From: IDS-8 sp040902105
GTDB lineage: Bacteria; Pseudomonadota; Gammaproteobacteria; Steroidobacterales; Woeseiaceae
Assembly: GCA_040902105.1 (NCBI GenBank)
Contig: JBBDXW010000036.1
Coordinates: 1 to 30,056, forward strand
Length of the DNA stretch: 30,056 nucleotides
Direction of reading: 5' to 3'
The notes under the pieces are model-generated. The model had not been told where the DNA came from and did not search any database. It saw only the letters and a program-made list of their open reading frames with translations. Position numbers and translations under genes: made by a program. This document shows, piece by piece, positions 22,995 through 30,056 of this stretch (position 1 is the first letter of the stretch; every line of letters begins with the position of its first letter).

Positions 22995-23843
22995 TCACTG
23001 CGCAGCCGTTGCCGCGGTCGCGGCCTCCTGGTCGAGACTCTCCTGGCGCCATTCGAACACGTTCATTTCGATGAACGCGAAGGCGAACAGCCAGAGGAAC
23101 GCATCCCAGAAGTCGACGAAGTCGCCCTTGATGCCCCAGTAAACCGCCGCAAGAAGCAGAATAGAATAAAGTACGTACTTGCTCAGGTTGCTGAGCCGTA
23201 ACACGAGTCCCTCGAATTTGTTGCGTTCCTGCAGGCGAACGTCGACCTCCAGCAACAGCACGACCAGCAGCCACACGCCGGCGTTGATGACGTCGACCCA
23301 GGCGAGGCGCGTGATGTCGATCAGCCCGGCACGGTCGACGACGGCCGTCAGGCCGCTCAGCTGATAGAAAACGCCGCCATCCGAAAAGCTTGCACAATTC
23401 TCCGCAGTGATATCTGCATATTCATCGAGATCTACGGTGTATGCCCACTGATCGGTCCCGAGGCTGCAAAGGTCCGAAGTCCCGGTCAACGGGGCGGCAC
23501 CGAACAAAAACAGCAATTTCGCCAGATAGCCGAAGAAGGCGTATACGATGACGACATAACACAACGCCCTGAGCACATGTAGCGAAACCTTGACCCGTTT
23601 CGAGATGTAGTCATCCGCAAGAACGGAGGTCTGCAGTTCGAACATCAGGAGCAGGATGACCCATACAAGGGTGTCGATGCTCTGGGCGAAGCCCTCGATG
23701 ATGTCGCCTGGCCGTACTCCCTCGACGAAGCGATGCGATGCAGCCGCCCAGTCTTCGGCAAAGAACAGGTACACGTTGAGCATCAGCAGCGCGTACACGG
23801 TGTACTTGAAAAAATGAAAGATTCTGAAGCGATCGATAGTCAC
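22995..23843 (-). CDS. polytopic membrane protein, unknown
   Basis: A 282-residue protein with about six helices (roughly 10-28, 55-72, 88-112, 188-202, 222-240, 248-262). A periplasmic loop of about 65 residues between helices 3 and 4 holds two Cys (DLCSLGTDQWAY and ENCASFSDGG), which may form a disulfide. VRLQERNKFEGLVLRLSNLSKYVLY is a cytoplasmic amphipathic connection. The C-terminus is Ala/Thr-rich. I do not recognise the family. It lies downstream of the BIME, converges with the ABC operon, and is upstream of nothing on its own strand except through the 151-bp gap before the operon end. Confidence 0.7.
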   Translation of the reverse strand: MTIDRFRIFHFFKYTVYALLMLNVYLFFAEDWAAASHRFVEGVRPGDIIEGFAQSIDTLVWVILLLMFELQTSVLADDYISKRVKVSLHVLRALCYVVIVYAFFGYLAKLLFLFGAAPLTGTSDLCSLGTDQWAYTVDLDEYADITAENCASFSDGGVFYQLSGLTAVVDRAGLIDITRLAWVDVINAGVWLLVVLLLEVDVRLQERNKFEGLVLRLSNLSKYVLYSILLLAAVYWGIKGDFVDFWDAFLWLFAFAFIEMNVFEWRQESLDQEAATAATAAQ

Positions 23844-23979
23844 AACGAATCGGCCTTCCTGCTTGGCGAACTCTGCCGGCTACGACGAATCCGGATCACG
23901 GCATGCCGCCATTGTGCACGACCGTGCGGACGGGACCACAGGTAGCGGCAAGGTCACCAGGCGACCGTGGTCGCCGCGA

Positions 23980-25209
23980 TCAGGCGGATTGGGCAATCCG
24001 CGGAGGGTCATCGGTCAGCTTCTGCAGGATCCACTCGACGTAGCGGTTCTCCATTCTTTCCATGCGAGAGAACGGGCCGGGGTGGTAATAACGCGAGTTC
24101 ACGCCTCTCCAGTTGTTGACGATGATTCTTTCATCCGCATAGGTGGTTACGTCCCACAGCCACATGAGCTCACCGACGTCGTAATCCTTGCCTTCCACCG
24201 CGTCGCCGCGGACAAACCAGGTGACTTCGCAAACGCAATGGACGTGATCGACGGGTTTGAACACGTAGGCAACGATGTGATCGCTGTATGCCAGGAGGAA
24301 CGAAAACGGTCCGACCGAGAAGTCCGATGCGCCGCAGTCGTAACCCTTCAGGTTGCCCAGCAAGGGTGCGACGGGTTCGCCGTCGCGGCTGCCGGTCTTG
24401 TAGCCCTCGAACAATGCAGTGCGGCTGTAACCGTAACCCTGCTCGCCCGGCCGTGCAAAGGTATCGACATAGTCGTGCTCGATCTCTTTCAAGCCGCAGG
24501 CCGCGAAACGGCTCCGCATCTTTTCCTGTAGCCGCTCACGCCGTGGCGGGTCCAGCATCTGCGTGTGCGAGCGGGCGTATTCGGGATGAGCCGTGGCGCA
24601 GTGATAGCACTCCTGATAATTCTCGACGGCCAGTTTCCAGTTGGCGGCGATCGGGTAGGTTTTTTTCGCCGCGACCTTGAGTTGTTCGAAGCCGAACATT
24701 TCGAATGGTTCGGCGAGGTCGCGCCTCGCGCCGCGCAAGGACGGCGGGTCGTCGGTAAATGCAACGAAGATCAGACCGCCGAGCACTTCGAGCGATACCG
24801 GCAGCAGCCCATACGATGTCTTGTCGAAGCCCTCCGGCATGGACCGGGCGGCACTCAGGTTACCGTCGATGTCGTACATCCAGCCGTGATAAGGGCATTC
24901 GAATTTTTTTACAGAGCCGCTCTGCTCCAGGCAAACGATAGAACCCCGGTGGCGACAGACGTTTGCGAATGCCTTGATCATGCCATCCGAACCGCGAACG
25001 ACGATCGCCGATTCATTCGCCATCGTGGTGACCAAAAAGTCACCCGGCGCAGGAACCTGCGAGACATGGCCGGCCAGAACCCAGTTACGGGTGAGAATCC
25101 GCTCGACCTCGAGCCGGTAAATGTCCGGATCGGTATAAAAGCGCTGCTCCAGCGGCCTTCCGGGCTGCTGGCCGGCAACGAGTTCGGCAATGGTCCTGTC
25201 GTCCTGCAT
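23980..25209 (-). CDS. Rieske non-haem iron oxygenase, alpha subunit
   Basis: A 409-residue ring-hydroxylating-type oxygenase. The start is the ATG at 25209 with AGGA 9 nt upstream; an ATG at 25290 would add a poor leader. The Rieske 2Fe-2S cluster is C85/H87 and C105/H108 (CRHRG ... CPYHGW). The catalytic iron histidines are H203 and H208 in ENYQECYHCATAHPE. The ENYxECYHC context and lack of a beta-subunit gene resemble the quaternary-amine oxygenases such as GbcA (glycine betaine demethylation) more than aromatic dioxygenases, but substrate assignment is inference. No reductase gene is adjacent. It is followed by the membrane protein after 136 bp. Confidence 0.9.
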   Translation of the reverse strand: MQDDRTIAELVAGQQPGRPLEQRFYTDPDIYRLEVERILTRNWVLAGHVSQVPAPGDFLVTTMANESAIVVRGSDGMIKAFANVCRHRGSIVCLEQSGSVKKFECPYHGWMYDIDGNLSAARSMPEGFDKTSYGLLPVSLEVLGGLIFVAFTDDPPSLRGARRDLAEPFEMFGFEQLKVAAKKTYPIAANWKLAVENYQECYHCATAHPEYARSHTQMLDPPRRERLQEKMRSRFAACGLKEIEHDYVDTFARPGEQGYGYSRTALFEGYKTGSRDGEPVAPLLGNLKGYDCGASDFSVGPFSFLLAYSDHIVAYVFKPVDHVHCVCEVTWFVRGDAVEGKDYDVGELMWLWDVTTYADERIIVNNWRGVNSRYYHPGPFSRMERMENRYVEWILQKLTDDPPRIAQSA

Positions 25210-25366
25210 GGTCGGGTTCCTGATGTCGTTCCGGCGTGCAGTGCTTGCGCGCGGAACGGCCTTCAGACAGTCAAAAAAGGACGATATCATAGCGTTAATC
25301 GGGCGGAATCCGGCTGTTCATCATCTGAAACCGCCGGCCTTTTCGACCCGGTTCCCTGGCGGTCAG

Positions 25367-26680
25367 TCAGTCGGCGCTTCTCTCCGCGTAATCGAGCGCC
25401 AGGCCGACCATTGTGCGGACGCCGACGATCAGGGCATCTTCGTTCGCGAAGAAATGCGGCGAGTGATTGGATGCCGCCTCGCCGCGGCCGACACCGTCCT
25501 TGTTGACACCGAGCATCAGGTAAAGACCGGGAATGCGTTTTTCGAAGTGCGCGAAATCTTCTGCGCCGGTGATGAGCGGATGCTCGACGACCTTGTCTTC
25601 GCCCGCGGCCCAGACCAGCGTCGGCATCATTTGCTGAAGCAGTTCGGGATCGTTTCCGGTTACCGGGCTGTAAGGGTCGATCGTCACGGTGGCTTCAGCG
25701 CCTCCCGCTTCGGCTATCAGGTTGACGGTTTTTTTCAGTTTCGCGTGGAGTTCTTCGCGAACTCCGACATCGAAAGTGCGGATCGTCCCCAGCATTTCCA
25801 CATCGTCGGGAATGATGTTCCCGCGCACGCCGCCGTGCATGCTGCCTATCGTGATAACGGCGGGGCCTTTGGTGATATCGAGCTGACGGCTCGGTATGCC
25901 CTGCAGCGCCGTCACGATCTGCGACGACACGAAAATCGGGTCGACGCCCATCCAGGGCGCTGAACCGTGAGTCTGGCGGCCTCGAACAGTGATGTAGAGA
26001 TTGTCGGCAGCGGCCATGAAACTGCCGGACCGGTAGTTGATTGTGCCGGCCGGAACGGGCCATGCATGCAATCCGAAAATCGCTTCCGGTGCGTCGGCAC
26101 CGTCCAGCACGCCTTCTTCGATCATCAGTGCAGCACCGCCTCTTTCACCGGAGGGAGCGCCTTCCTCGGCAGGCTGGAAGAAGAACTGCACCGTGCCGGC
26201 GAGTTGCTCACGATGGTTGGCAAGGACTTCGGCCGCGCCCATCAGGATCGCGATGTGCGTGTCGTGACCGCAGGCATGCATGACGTCCACTTCCTGGCCG
26301 TTGTACTCGCCTTTGGCCTTTGATGCGAACGGCAAGCCGGTCTGCTCGCGTACCGGAAGCCCGTCCATGTCGGCGCGCAGCGCGATCGTGGGGCCCGGCT
26401 TTGCACCCTTCAGCGTGCCGATCACGCCGGTGTGCGCGATGCCGGTTTCGACGGAATCGAGCTCTAGACTCTGCAGATGCTCGGCCACTTTTTTCGCGGT
26501 CCTGAATTCGCGGTTTGAAAGCTCCGGATGCTCGTGAAAATCCCGCCGCCATTCGATGACTTTCGGTTCAATGGCGTCAAACGCGTCATTGAGCTGCTGT
26601 TTCGCGTCCTGCGCATGGGCGGCTTTCGCGAGGCCGAGGGCGATGGCGAGGAGGGTGAGGACCAGCGTGTGTCGTTTCAT
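25367..26680 (-). CDS. secreted M20D amidohydrolase/peptidase
   Basis: A 437-residue metal-dependent hydrolase of the M20D group (IAA-amino acid hydrolase, hippuricase, carboxypeptidase-like). The signal peptide is MKRHTLVLTLLAIALGLAKA followed by AHA, cut near residue 23. The di-metal site is visible: C137 and H139 in HACGHDTH, E172-E173 in PAEEG, H205 in GLHAWP and the C-terminal His in SNHSPHFF. The dimerisation domain lies at about 215-330. GGAGA precedes the ATG by about 10 nt. It likely removes acyl or aminoacyl groups from amino acids in the periplasm, in line with the dipeptidase and D-aminoacylase-like genes upstream in the window. Confidence 0.93.
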   Translation of the reverse strand: MKRHTLVLTLLAIALGLAKAAHAQDAKQQLNDAFDAIEPKVIEWRRDFHEHPELSNREFRTAKKVAEHLQSLELDSVETGIAHTGVIGTLKGAKPGPTIALRADMDGLPVREQTGLPFASKAKGEYNGQEVDVMHACGHDTHIAILMGAAEVLANHREQLAGTVQFFFQPAEEGAPSGERGGAALMIEEGVLDGADAPEAIFGLHAWPVPAGTINYRSGSFMAAADNLYITVRGRQTHGSAPWMGVDPIFVSSQIVTALQGIPSRQLDITKGPAVITIGSMHGGVRGNIIPDDVEMLGTIRTFDVGVREELHAKLKKTVNLIAEAGGAEATVTIDPYSPVTGNDPELLQQMMPTLVWAAGEDKVVEHPLITGAEDFAHFEKRIPGLYLMLGVNKDGVGRGEAASNHSPHFFANEDALIVGVRTMVGLALDYAERSAD

Positions 26681-26887
26681 GCGGACGAGTCTCCGGCTGC
26701 GAGTTCGTGACTTTACCTTCCGCGTTCCCGGGCATCCAGTCCATTAGGTCAAATTGCCGCACGGGGCCTTGCTTGCCCGCAAGCAACGATGCGCGTTTGG
26801 AAGGTCGCCGTGCCGAGACATCGTGACAGGCACGTATCCCATGCCTATGCTGTCGATAATCACCTTACTGCTCGCCCGGTGGACGTC

Positions 26888-28099
26888 ATGCAAAAACTCA
26901 AGTTCGCGAAGCCGACTGCCGCTTATGCCCTGCTGGTGCTGGCGGCGTGCGGGGGCGGATCAGACAGTTTCGATCCGCCGCCCGACGACGATCCGCCGCC
27001 GACCGATCCTCCATCCATCGGCGTGGATCCGGCCTTTACGCAGCTCGCATTCGATGAGCCGCTTGCCATGATGCAGCCGCCGGGGGATGACACGCGCTGG
27101 TTCGTGGTGGAGAAGGCGGGGGTCGTACGCGAGTTTCCGAATGATCCGGGCGCAGCTCTGGGTGACATCACGGTATTCGCCGACATTACCGATCGTGTCG
27201 ATTCCAGCCCGAGCGAAGGCGGCTTGCTGGGCATGGCTTTTCATCCCGACTTCGACGCCAACGGAGAAGTCTATCTCTCTTATACACAATCGGCGGGCGG
27301 GCTCGAATCGGTGGTATCCCGGTTTGTGATCGATGCGGCCGGCGCGCTCGACGTTGCATCGGAGGAGATCGTGCTCACCGTCCCCCAGCCTGCCGGTAAT
27401 CACAACGGCGGCAACCTGGTATTCGGCCCCGATGGATTCCTGTACATCGGGTTCGGCGACGGCGGTGGCAGCGCCGCGCAGGAAAACGGCCAGGACACCA
27501 CAAATATTCTCGGCGACATCGTGCGCATCGACGTCGATGGAGCGCCGTATGCCATTCCCGGGGACAATCCGTTTGCCGGCAATACCGAATGCCAACAGGG
27601 TTTCGGAACGCTTGATTGCCCGGAGATTTTCGCCTGGGGATTTCGCAACCCCTGGCGCTTCAGTTTCGACCGGCAAACCGGTGAGCTGTGGGTCGGCGAC
27701 GTTGGACAGAACGCCTGGGAGGAAGTAGACCGCGTCGAGATCAGCGAGAATTACGGCTGGAATGACCGGGAAGGCGCTCATTGTTTCGAACCGCCGACAA
27801 ATTGCGCAACGGACAGCGTCGACCCGATCACCGAGTACAGCCACGACCTCGGCAGTTCGATTACCGGCGGCTACGTCTATCGGGGCAGCGATATTCCGGA
27901 CCTCGCAGGCTTTTACCTGTTCGGCGACTTCGGCTCCGGTCGCATCTGGGCCGTGCCGGCCGACAGTCAACAGGGCGTCGCGCCGGATGAACTCATCGAT
28001 ACGGGTTTGAATATTGCGTCGTTCGGCGAAAGCAACGATGGCGAAATCTACGTCATCCACATCAGCGGCGGCACGATTCACCAGATCGTCGCAAACTGA
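26888..28099 (+). CDS. PQQ-dependent sugar dehydrogenase-like lipoprotein
   Basis: A six-bladed propeller protein of the soluble glucose/aldose dehydrogenase (YliI, Hhip-like) family, 403 residues from the ATG at 26888. The lipobox LLVLAAC sets Cys21, followed by a Gly/Ser and Pro/Asp-rich tether (DPPPDDDPPPTDPP). The catalytic His is H172 in GNHNGGNLVFGPDGFLYIGFGDGGG. FAWGFRNPWRFSFD, WVGDVGQNAWEEVD and NYGWNDREG are family signatures. The long upstream in-frame ATG at 26789 would bury the signal and is not used. It is divergent from the M20 gene. The tether places the enzyme on the outer or inner membrane in the periplasm; the sugar is unknown. Confidence 0.92.
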   Translation: MQKLKFAKPTAAYALLVLAACGGGSDSFDPPPDDDPPPTDPPSIGVDPAFTQLAFDEPLAMMQPPGDDTRWFVVEKAGVVREFPNDPGAALGDITVFADITDRVDSSPSEGGLLGMAFHPDFDANGEVYLSYTQSAGGLESVVSRFVIDAAGALDVASEEIVLTVPQPAGNHNGGNLVFGPDGFLYIGFGDGGGSAAQENGQDTTNILGDIVRIDVDGAPYAIPGDNPFAGNTECQQGFGTLDCPEIFAWGFRNPWRFSFDRQTGELWVGDVGQNAWEEVDRVEISENYGWNDREGAHCFEPPTNCATDSVDPITEYSHDLGSSITGGYVYRGSDIPDLAGFYLFGDFGSGRIWAVPADSQQGVAPDELIDTGLNIASFGESNDGEIYVIHISGGTIHQIVAN

Positions 28100-28118
28100 T
28101 TTCCCGGCTGCATTTCGG

Positions 28119-28142
28119 AAACGCACAAACGTGCGCGTTTCA
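28119..28142 (+). terminator. possible hairpin after the sugar dehydrogenase
   Basis: GAAACGCAC pairs with GTGC(GC)GTTTC around AAAC, with a 2-nt bulge, 20 bp after the stop codon. No T-run follows, so this is weak. The rest of 28100-28271 holds a TAGAAT hexamer at about 28193 that may serve the fhs gene. Confidence 0.3.
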
Positions 28143-28271
28143 CCTGGTGAATCGCTACGGCTCGAATGAATGCGCCAGGCTCCGCTACTTCGCTAGAATC
28201 CGCTCCGGACCAGCTCCGAATCGCAAATTCGGCGTTCAACAATCAAACCAACAAGCACGAGGAGCCGCATT

Positions 28272-29948
28272 ATGAAGCCGCAGACGGATGTCGAGATCGC
28301 GCAATCCGCGAAACTGCTTCCCATCCAGGAGATCGGAAAAAAACTGGGGTTGTCCGCGGACCTGCTGATCCCCTATGGCCGTGACAAAGCGAAGATCGAC
28401 TATCCGGCGCTGCAAAATTCGGAGAACAGGCAAGACGGCAAACTGATTCTTGTGACCGCCGTTTCACCGACTCCAGCCGGCGAAGGCAAGACGACGACCA
28501 CCGTCGGTCTGGGCGACGCGCTGAACCTGATCGGCAAGAACGCTGCGATATGCCTTCGGGAGCCGAGTCTTGGGCCCTGTTTCGGCATGAAGGGCGGCGC
28601 TGCCGGCGGCGGCTATGCCCAGGTCGTTCCGATGACGGACATTAACCTGCATTTCACCGGGGACTTTCATGCGATCGGTGCCGCGCACAATCTGCTCGCG
28701 GCGCTGGTCGACAACCATATCCATTGGGACAACGAGCTTCGGCTCGATCCGAGACGCATCACCTGGGGACGCGTTGTGGACATGAACGACCGGGCGCTGC
28801 GCAACATCGTGATCGGCCTCGGCGGATCTCCGCATGGGGTCCCGAGGCAAAGCGGTTTCGACATAACCGTTGCCTCGGAGATCATGGCGATATTCTGCCT
28901 GGCAACGGATCTGCAGGACCTCGAACGTCGGCTTAGCAATATCGTCATCGGTTATACGTTCGAGCAGAAAGCCGTGACTGTCAGCGAACTGAACGCGCAA
29001 GGAGCAATGACCGCGCTCTTGCGCGATGCGTTTTGCCCGAACCTGGTGCAGTCGATGGAGAATACCCCGGCGCTCATGCATGGCGGGCCGTTCGCCAACA
29101 TCGCGCACGGCTGCAATTCGGTGATAGCGACGAAGACCGCGCTTAAGCTCGCCGATTTCGTCGTTACCGAAGCAGGCTTTGGCGCAGACCTGGGAGCGGA
29201 AAAGTTTTTCGACATCAAATGCCGCAAAGCCCACCTGAAGCCGGCCGTCGCCGTTCTGGTCGCGACAGTAAGGGCACTGAAGATGCATGGCGGAATCGCG
29301 AAGGACAACCTGACCGCGGAAAACGTAAAGGCCGTCAGGAAGGGTTGCGAGAATCTGGGCCAGCATTTGCGCAATCTCGGTCACTTCGGAGTGCCGGTCG
29401 CCGTCGGCGTAAATCACTTCACAAGCGATACGAAAGCGGAACTCGATGTCATCAGGAATTATTGCGACGAGTACGGTGTCGAGGTGCACGTTTGCCACCA
29501 CTGGGCCGAGGGCGGTAGGGGTGCGGCCGGTCTCGCGCGGCACGTCGTCGAACTGGCAGCGGGGCACACACCGCAATTCCACACGCTTTACGACGACGAC
29601 ATGCCGTTGTGGGACAAGGCGCGGCATATCGCGCGGACTATTTATGGTGCGGAAGACATTATTGCCGACAAGAAAATTCGCGATCAGTTTGCGCAATTTC
29701 AAAAAGAAGGCTATGGCAAGTATCCGATATGCATGGCAAAGACGCAGTACAGTTTTTCCACCGATCCGAATCTCCTGGGAGCGCCGAAGGGACATGTCGT
29801 GCCCGTGCGCGAAGTTCGCCTGGCTGCCGGCGCCGAATTCGTGGTCGTGGTATGCGGGGCGATCATGACCATGCCGGGGCTGCCGAGAAAACCCGCGGCC
29901 GGCGGCATGCGAGTCAATGCGAAAGGACAGATCGAGGGATTGTTCTAG
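28272..29948 (+). CDS. fhs: formate-tetrahydrofolate ligase
   Basis: A 558-residue cytoplasmic enzyme that joins formate to tetrahydrofolate with ATP, giving 10-formyl-THF. Length is normal. The N-terminal part starts with IAQSAKLLPIQEIGKKLGL; the P-loop TPAGEGKTTTT is at 67-77, followed by REPSLGPCFGMKGGAAGGGYAQV in pieces, TGDFHAIGAAHNLLAAL, DFVVTEAGFGADLGAEKF, GVNHF and the ending MPGLPRKPAAGGM. GAGGAG 7 nt upstream is a strong Shine-Dalgarno. An 11-bp sequence is duplicated in tandem over its stop codon. It has no adjacent C1 gene; a link to the Rieske oxygenase (a possible source of formaldehyde or formate) is speculation. Confidence 0.97.
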   Translation: MKPQTDVEIAQSAKLLPIQEIGKKLGLSADLLIPYGRDKAKIDYPALQNSENRQDGKLILVTAVSPTPAGEGKTTTTVGLGDALNLIGKNAAICLREPSLGPCFGMKGGAAGGGYAQVVPMTDINLHFTGDFHAIGAAHNLLAALVDNHIHWDNELRLDPRRITWGRVVDMNDRALRNIVIGLGGSPHGVPRQSGFDITVASEIMAIFCLATDLQDLERRLSNIVIGYTFEQKAVTVSELNAQGAMTALLRDAFCPNLVQSMENTPALMHGGPFANIAHGCNSVIATKTALKLADFVVTEAGFGADLGAEKFFDIKCRKAHLKPAVAVLVATVRALKMHGGIAKDNLTAENVKAVRKGCENLGQHLRNLGHFGVPVAVGVNHFTSDTKAELDVIRNYCDEYGVEVHVCHHWAEGGRGAAGLARHVVELAAGHTPQFHTLYDDDMPLWDKARHIARTIYGAEDIIADKKIRDQFAQFQKEGYGKYPICMAKTQYSFSTDPNLLGAPKGHVVPVREVRLAAGAEFVVVVCGAIMTMPGLPRKPAAGGMRVNAKGQIEGLF

Positions 29949-29958
29949 GATTGTTCTA
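29937..29958 (+). repeat. 11-bp tandem duplication across the fhs stop
   Basis: GGATTGTTCTA occurs at 29937-29947 and again at 29948-29958. The first copy encodes the last residues of the ligase, with TAG at 29946-29948. The second copy lies outside the gene. Confidence 0.9.
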
Positions 29959-30003
29959 GCGAGCTTCTGCGCAAGCTTGGGCGGAAGGTTGCTTTTGACG
30001 CCG

Positions 30004-30056
30004 CAGGAGTACCGTCCGGGGGTGTTCCACGTGCTCAGACACGGGAAACTCGCTCG
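30004..30056. repeat. palindromic repeat, right end of window
   Basis: The arm from about 30004 (AGGAGTACCGTCCGGGGGTG and on) is the exact reverse complement of the arm at 17-44 for 28 bp. The window closes with the 18-mer ACACGGGAAACTCGCTCG at 30039-30056, identical to 1-18. Joined end to start through this shared 18-mer, the two arms form a perfect hairpin with a 23-nt loop. Confidence 0.88.

Noticed and set aside
25210..25290. Upstream start of the Rieske oxygenase at 25290
   Set aside because: The extra 27 residues are Arg/Ser-rich with no similarity to Rieske N-termini, while the ATG at 25209 has AGGA at a usable distance.
26960..29795. Long minus-strand frames of 388 and 443 codons opposite the sugar dehydrogenase and fhs genes
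   Set aside because: Both are antisense to clear, full-length enzymes with complete motifs; GC-rich codon use produces such shadows.
1..30056. Complete circular plasmid, because the ends overlap by 18 bp
   Set aside because: The overlap lies in a repeat also present internally at 81-98, no replication or partition gene is present, and the genes are chromosomal housekeeping types.

Overview
The window looks like a complete scaffold of a GC-rich bacterial chromosome, probably from a metagenome-assembled marine or sediment gammaproteobacterium; a Woeseiaceae-like lineage is my guess from gene content, not a demonstrated placement. Supporting points are the queC-queE pair with the Burkholderia/Pseudomonas-type QueE cysteine spacing, a DUF4389 protein, a DUF3300 protein, a MacAB-type export operon, REP/BIME-type intergenic hairpins, and many exported lipoprotein hydrolases and PQQ enzymes. 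Two runs of 10 N (10305-10314 and 17847-17856) are scaffold gaps, and each interrupts a gene that is otherwise intact.

Layout. 1-98: tandem copies of an 80-bp repeat; the same 18-mer starts and ends the window. 248-3183: DUF4389 membrane protein, a coiled-coil membrane protein and a periplasmic quinohaemoprotein alcohol dehydrogenase. 3294-4180: a 30-codon ORF resembling the start of an ABA4-like protein, then a polytopic membrane protein. 4271-7293 (minus): an operon of two lipoproteins, an M19 dipeptidase and a D-aminoacylase-family amidohydrolase that lacks the usual HxH metal motif. 7420-9565: a small membrane protein and a DUF3300 protein. 9783-13706: an MFS transporter and a MocR-type PLP regulator (minus), with an EamA exporter divergent from the regulator. 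13708-16823: an unrecognised cytoplasmic protein (minus), then a cysteine-rich protein, queC, queE and a membrane-anchored protein as a plus-strand group. 16824-18097: an ArsR-SRPBCC cassette on the minus strand with a near-consensus promoter, followed by an in-frame 71-codon remnant. 18282-22816: a four-gene tripartite ABC export operon (adaptor, ATPase, two FtsX/MacB permeases). 22995-25209 (minus): a polytopic membrane protein and a Rieske oxygenase. 25367-26680 (minus): a secreted M20D amidohydrolase. 26888-28099: a PQQ-type sugar dehydrogenase lipoprotein. 28272-29948: formate-tetrahydrofolate ligase.

Functional reading. The peptidase, amidohydrolase and PQQ genes suggest a heterotroph that processes peptides, N-acyl amino acids, alcohols and sugars in the periplasm. 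queC and queE supply the preQ0 branch of queuosine synthesis. The ABC operon probably moves a lipid, peptide or small toxic molecule outward. I see no phage, CRISPR, rRNA or tRNA gene.

I do not find a convincing new multi-gene system. The most interesting leads are the terminal palindromic repeat family, a set of three matching BIMEs, a perfect 17-bp inverted repeat at a convergent gene junction, the ArsR-SRPBCC cassette with its apparently leaderless promoter and downstream remnant, and the metal-site-poor D-aminoacylase homologue.
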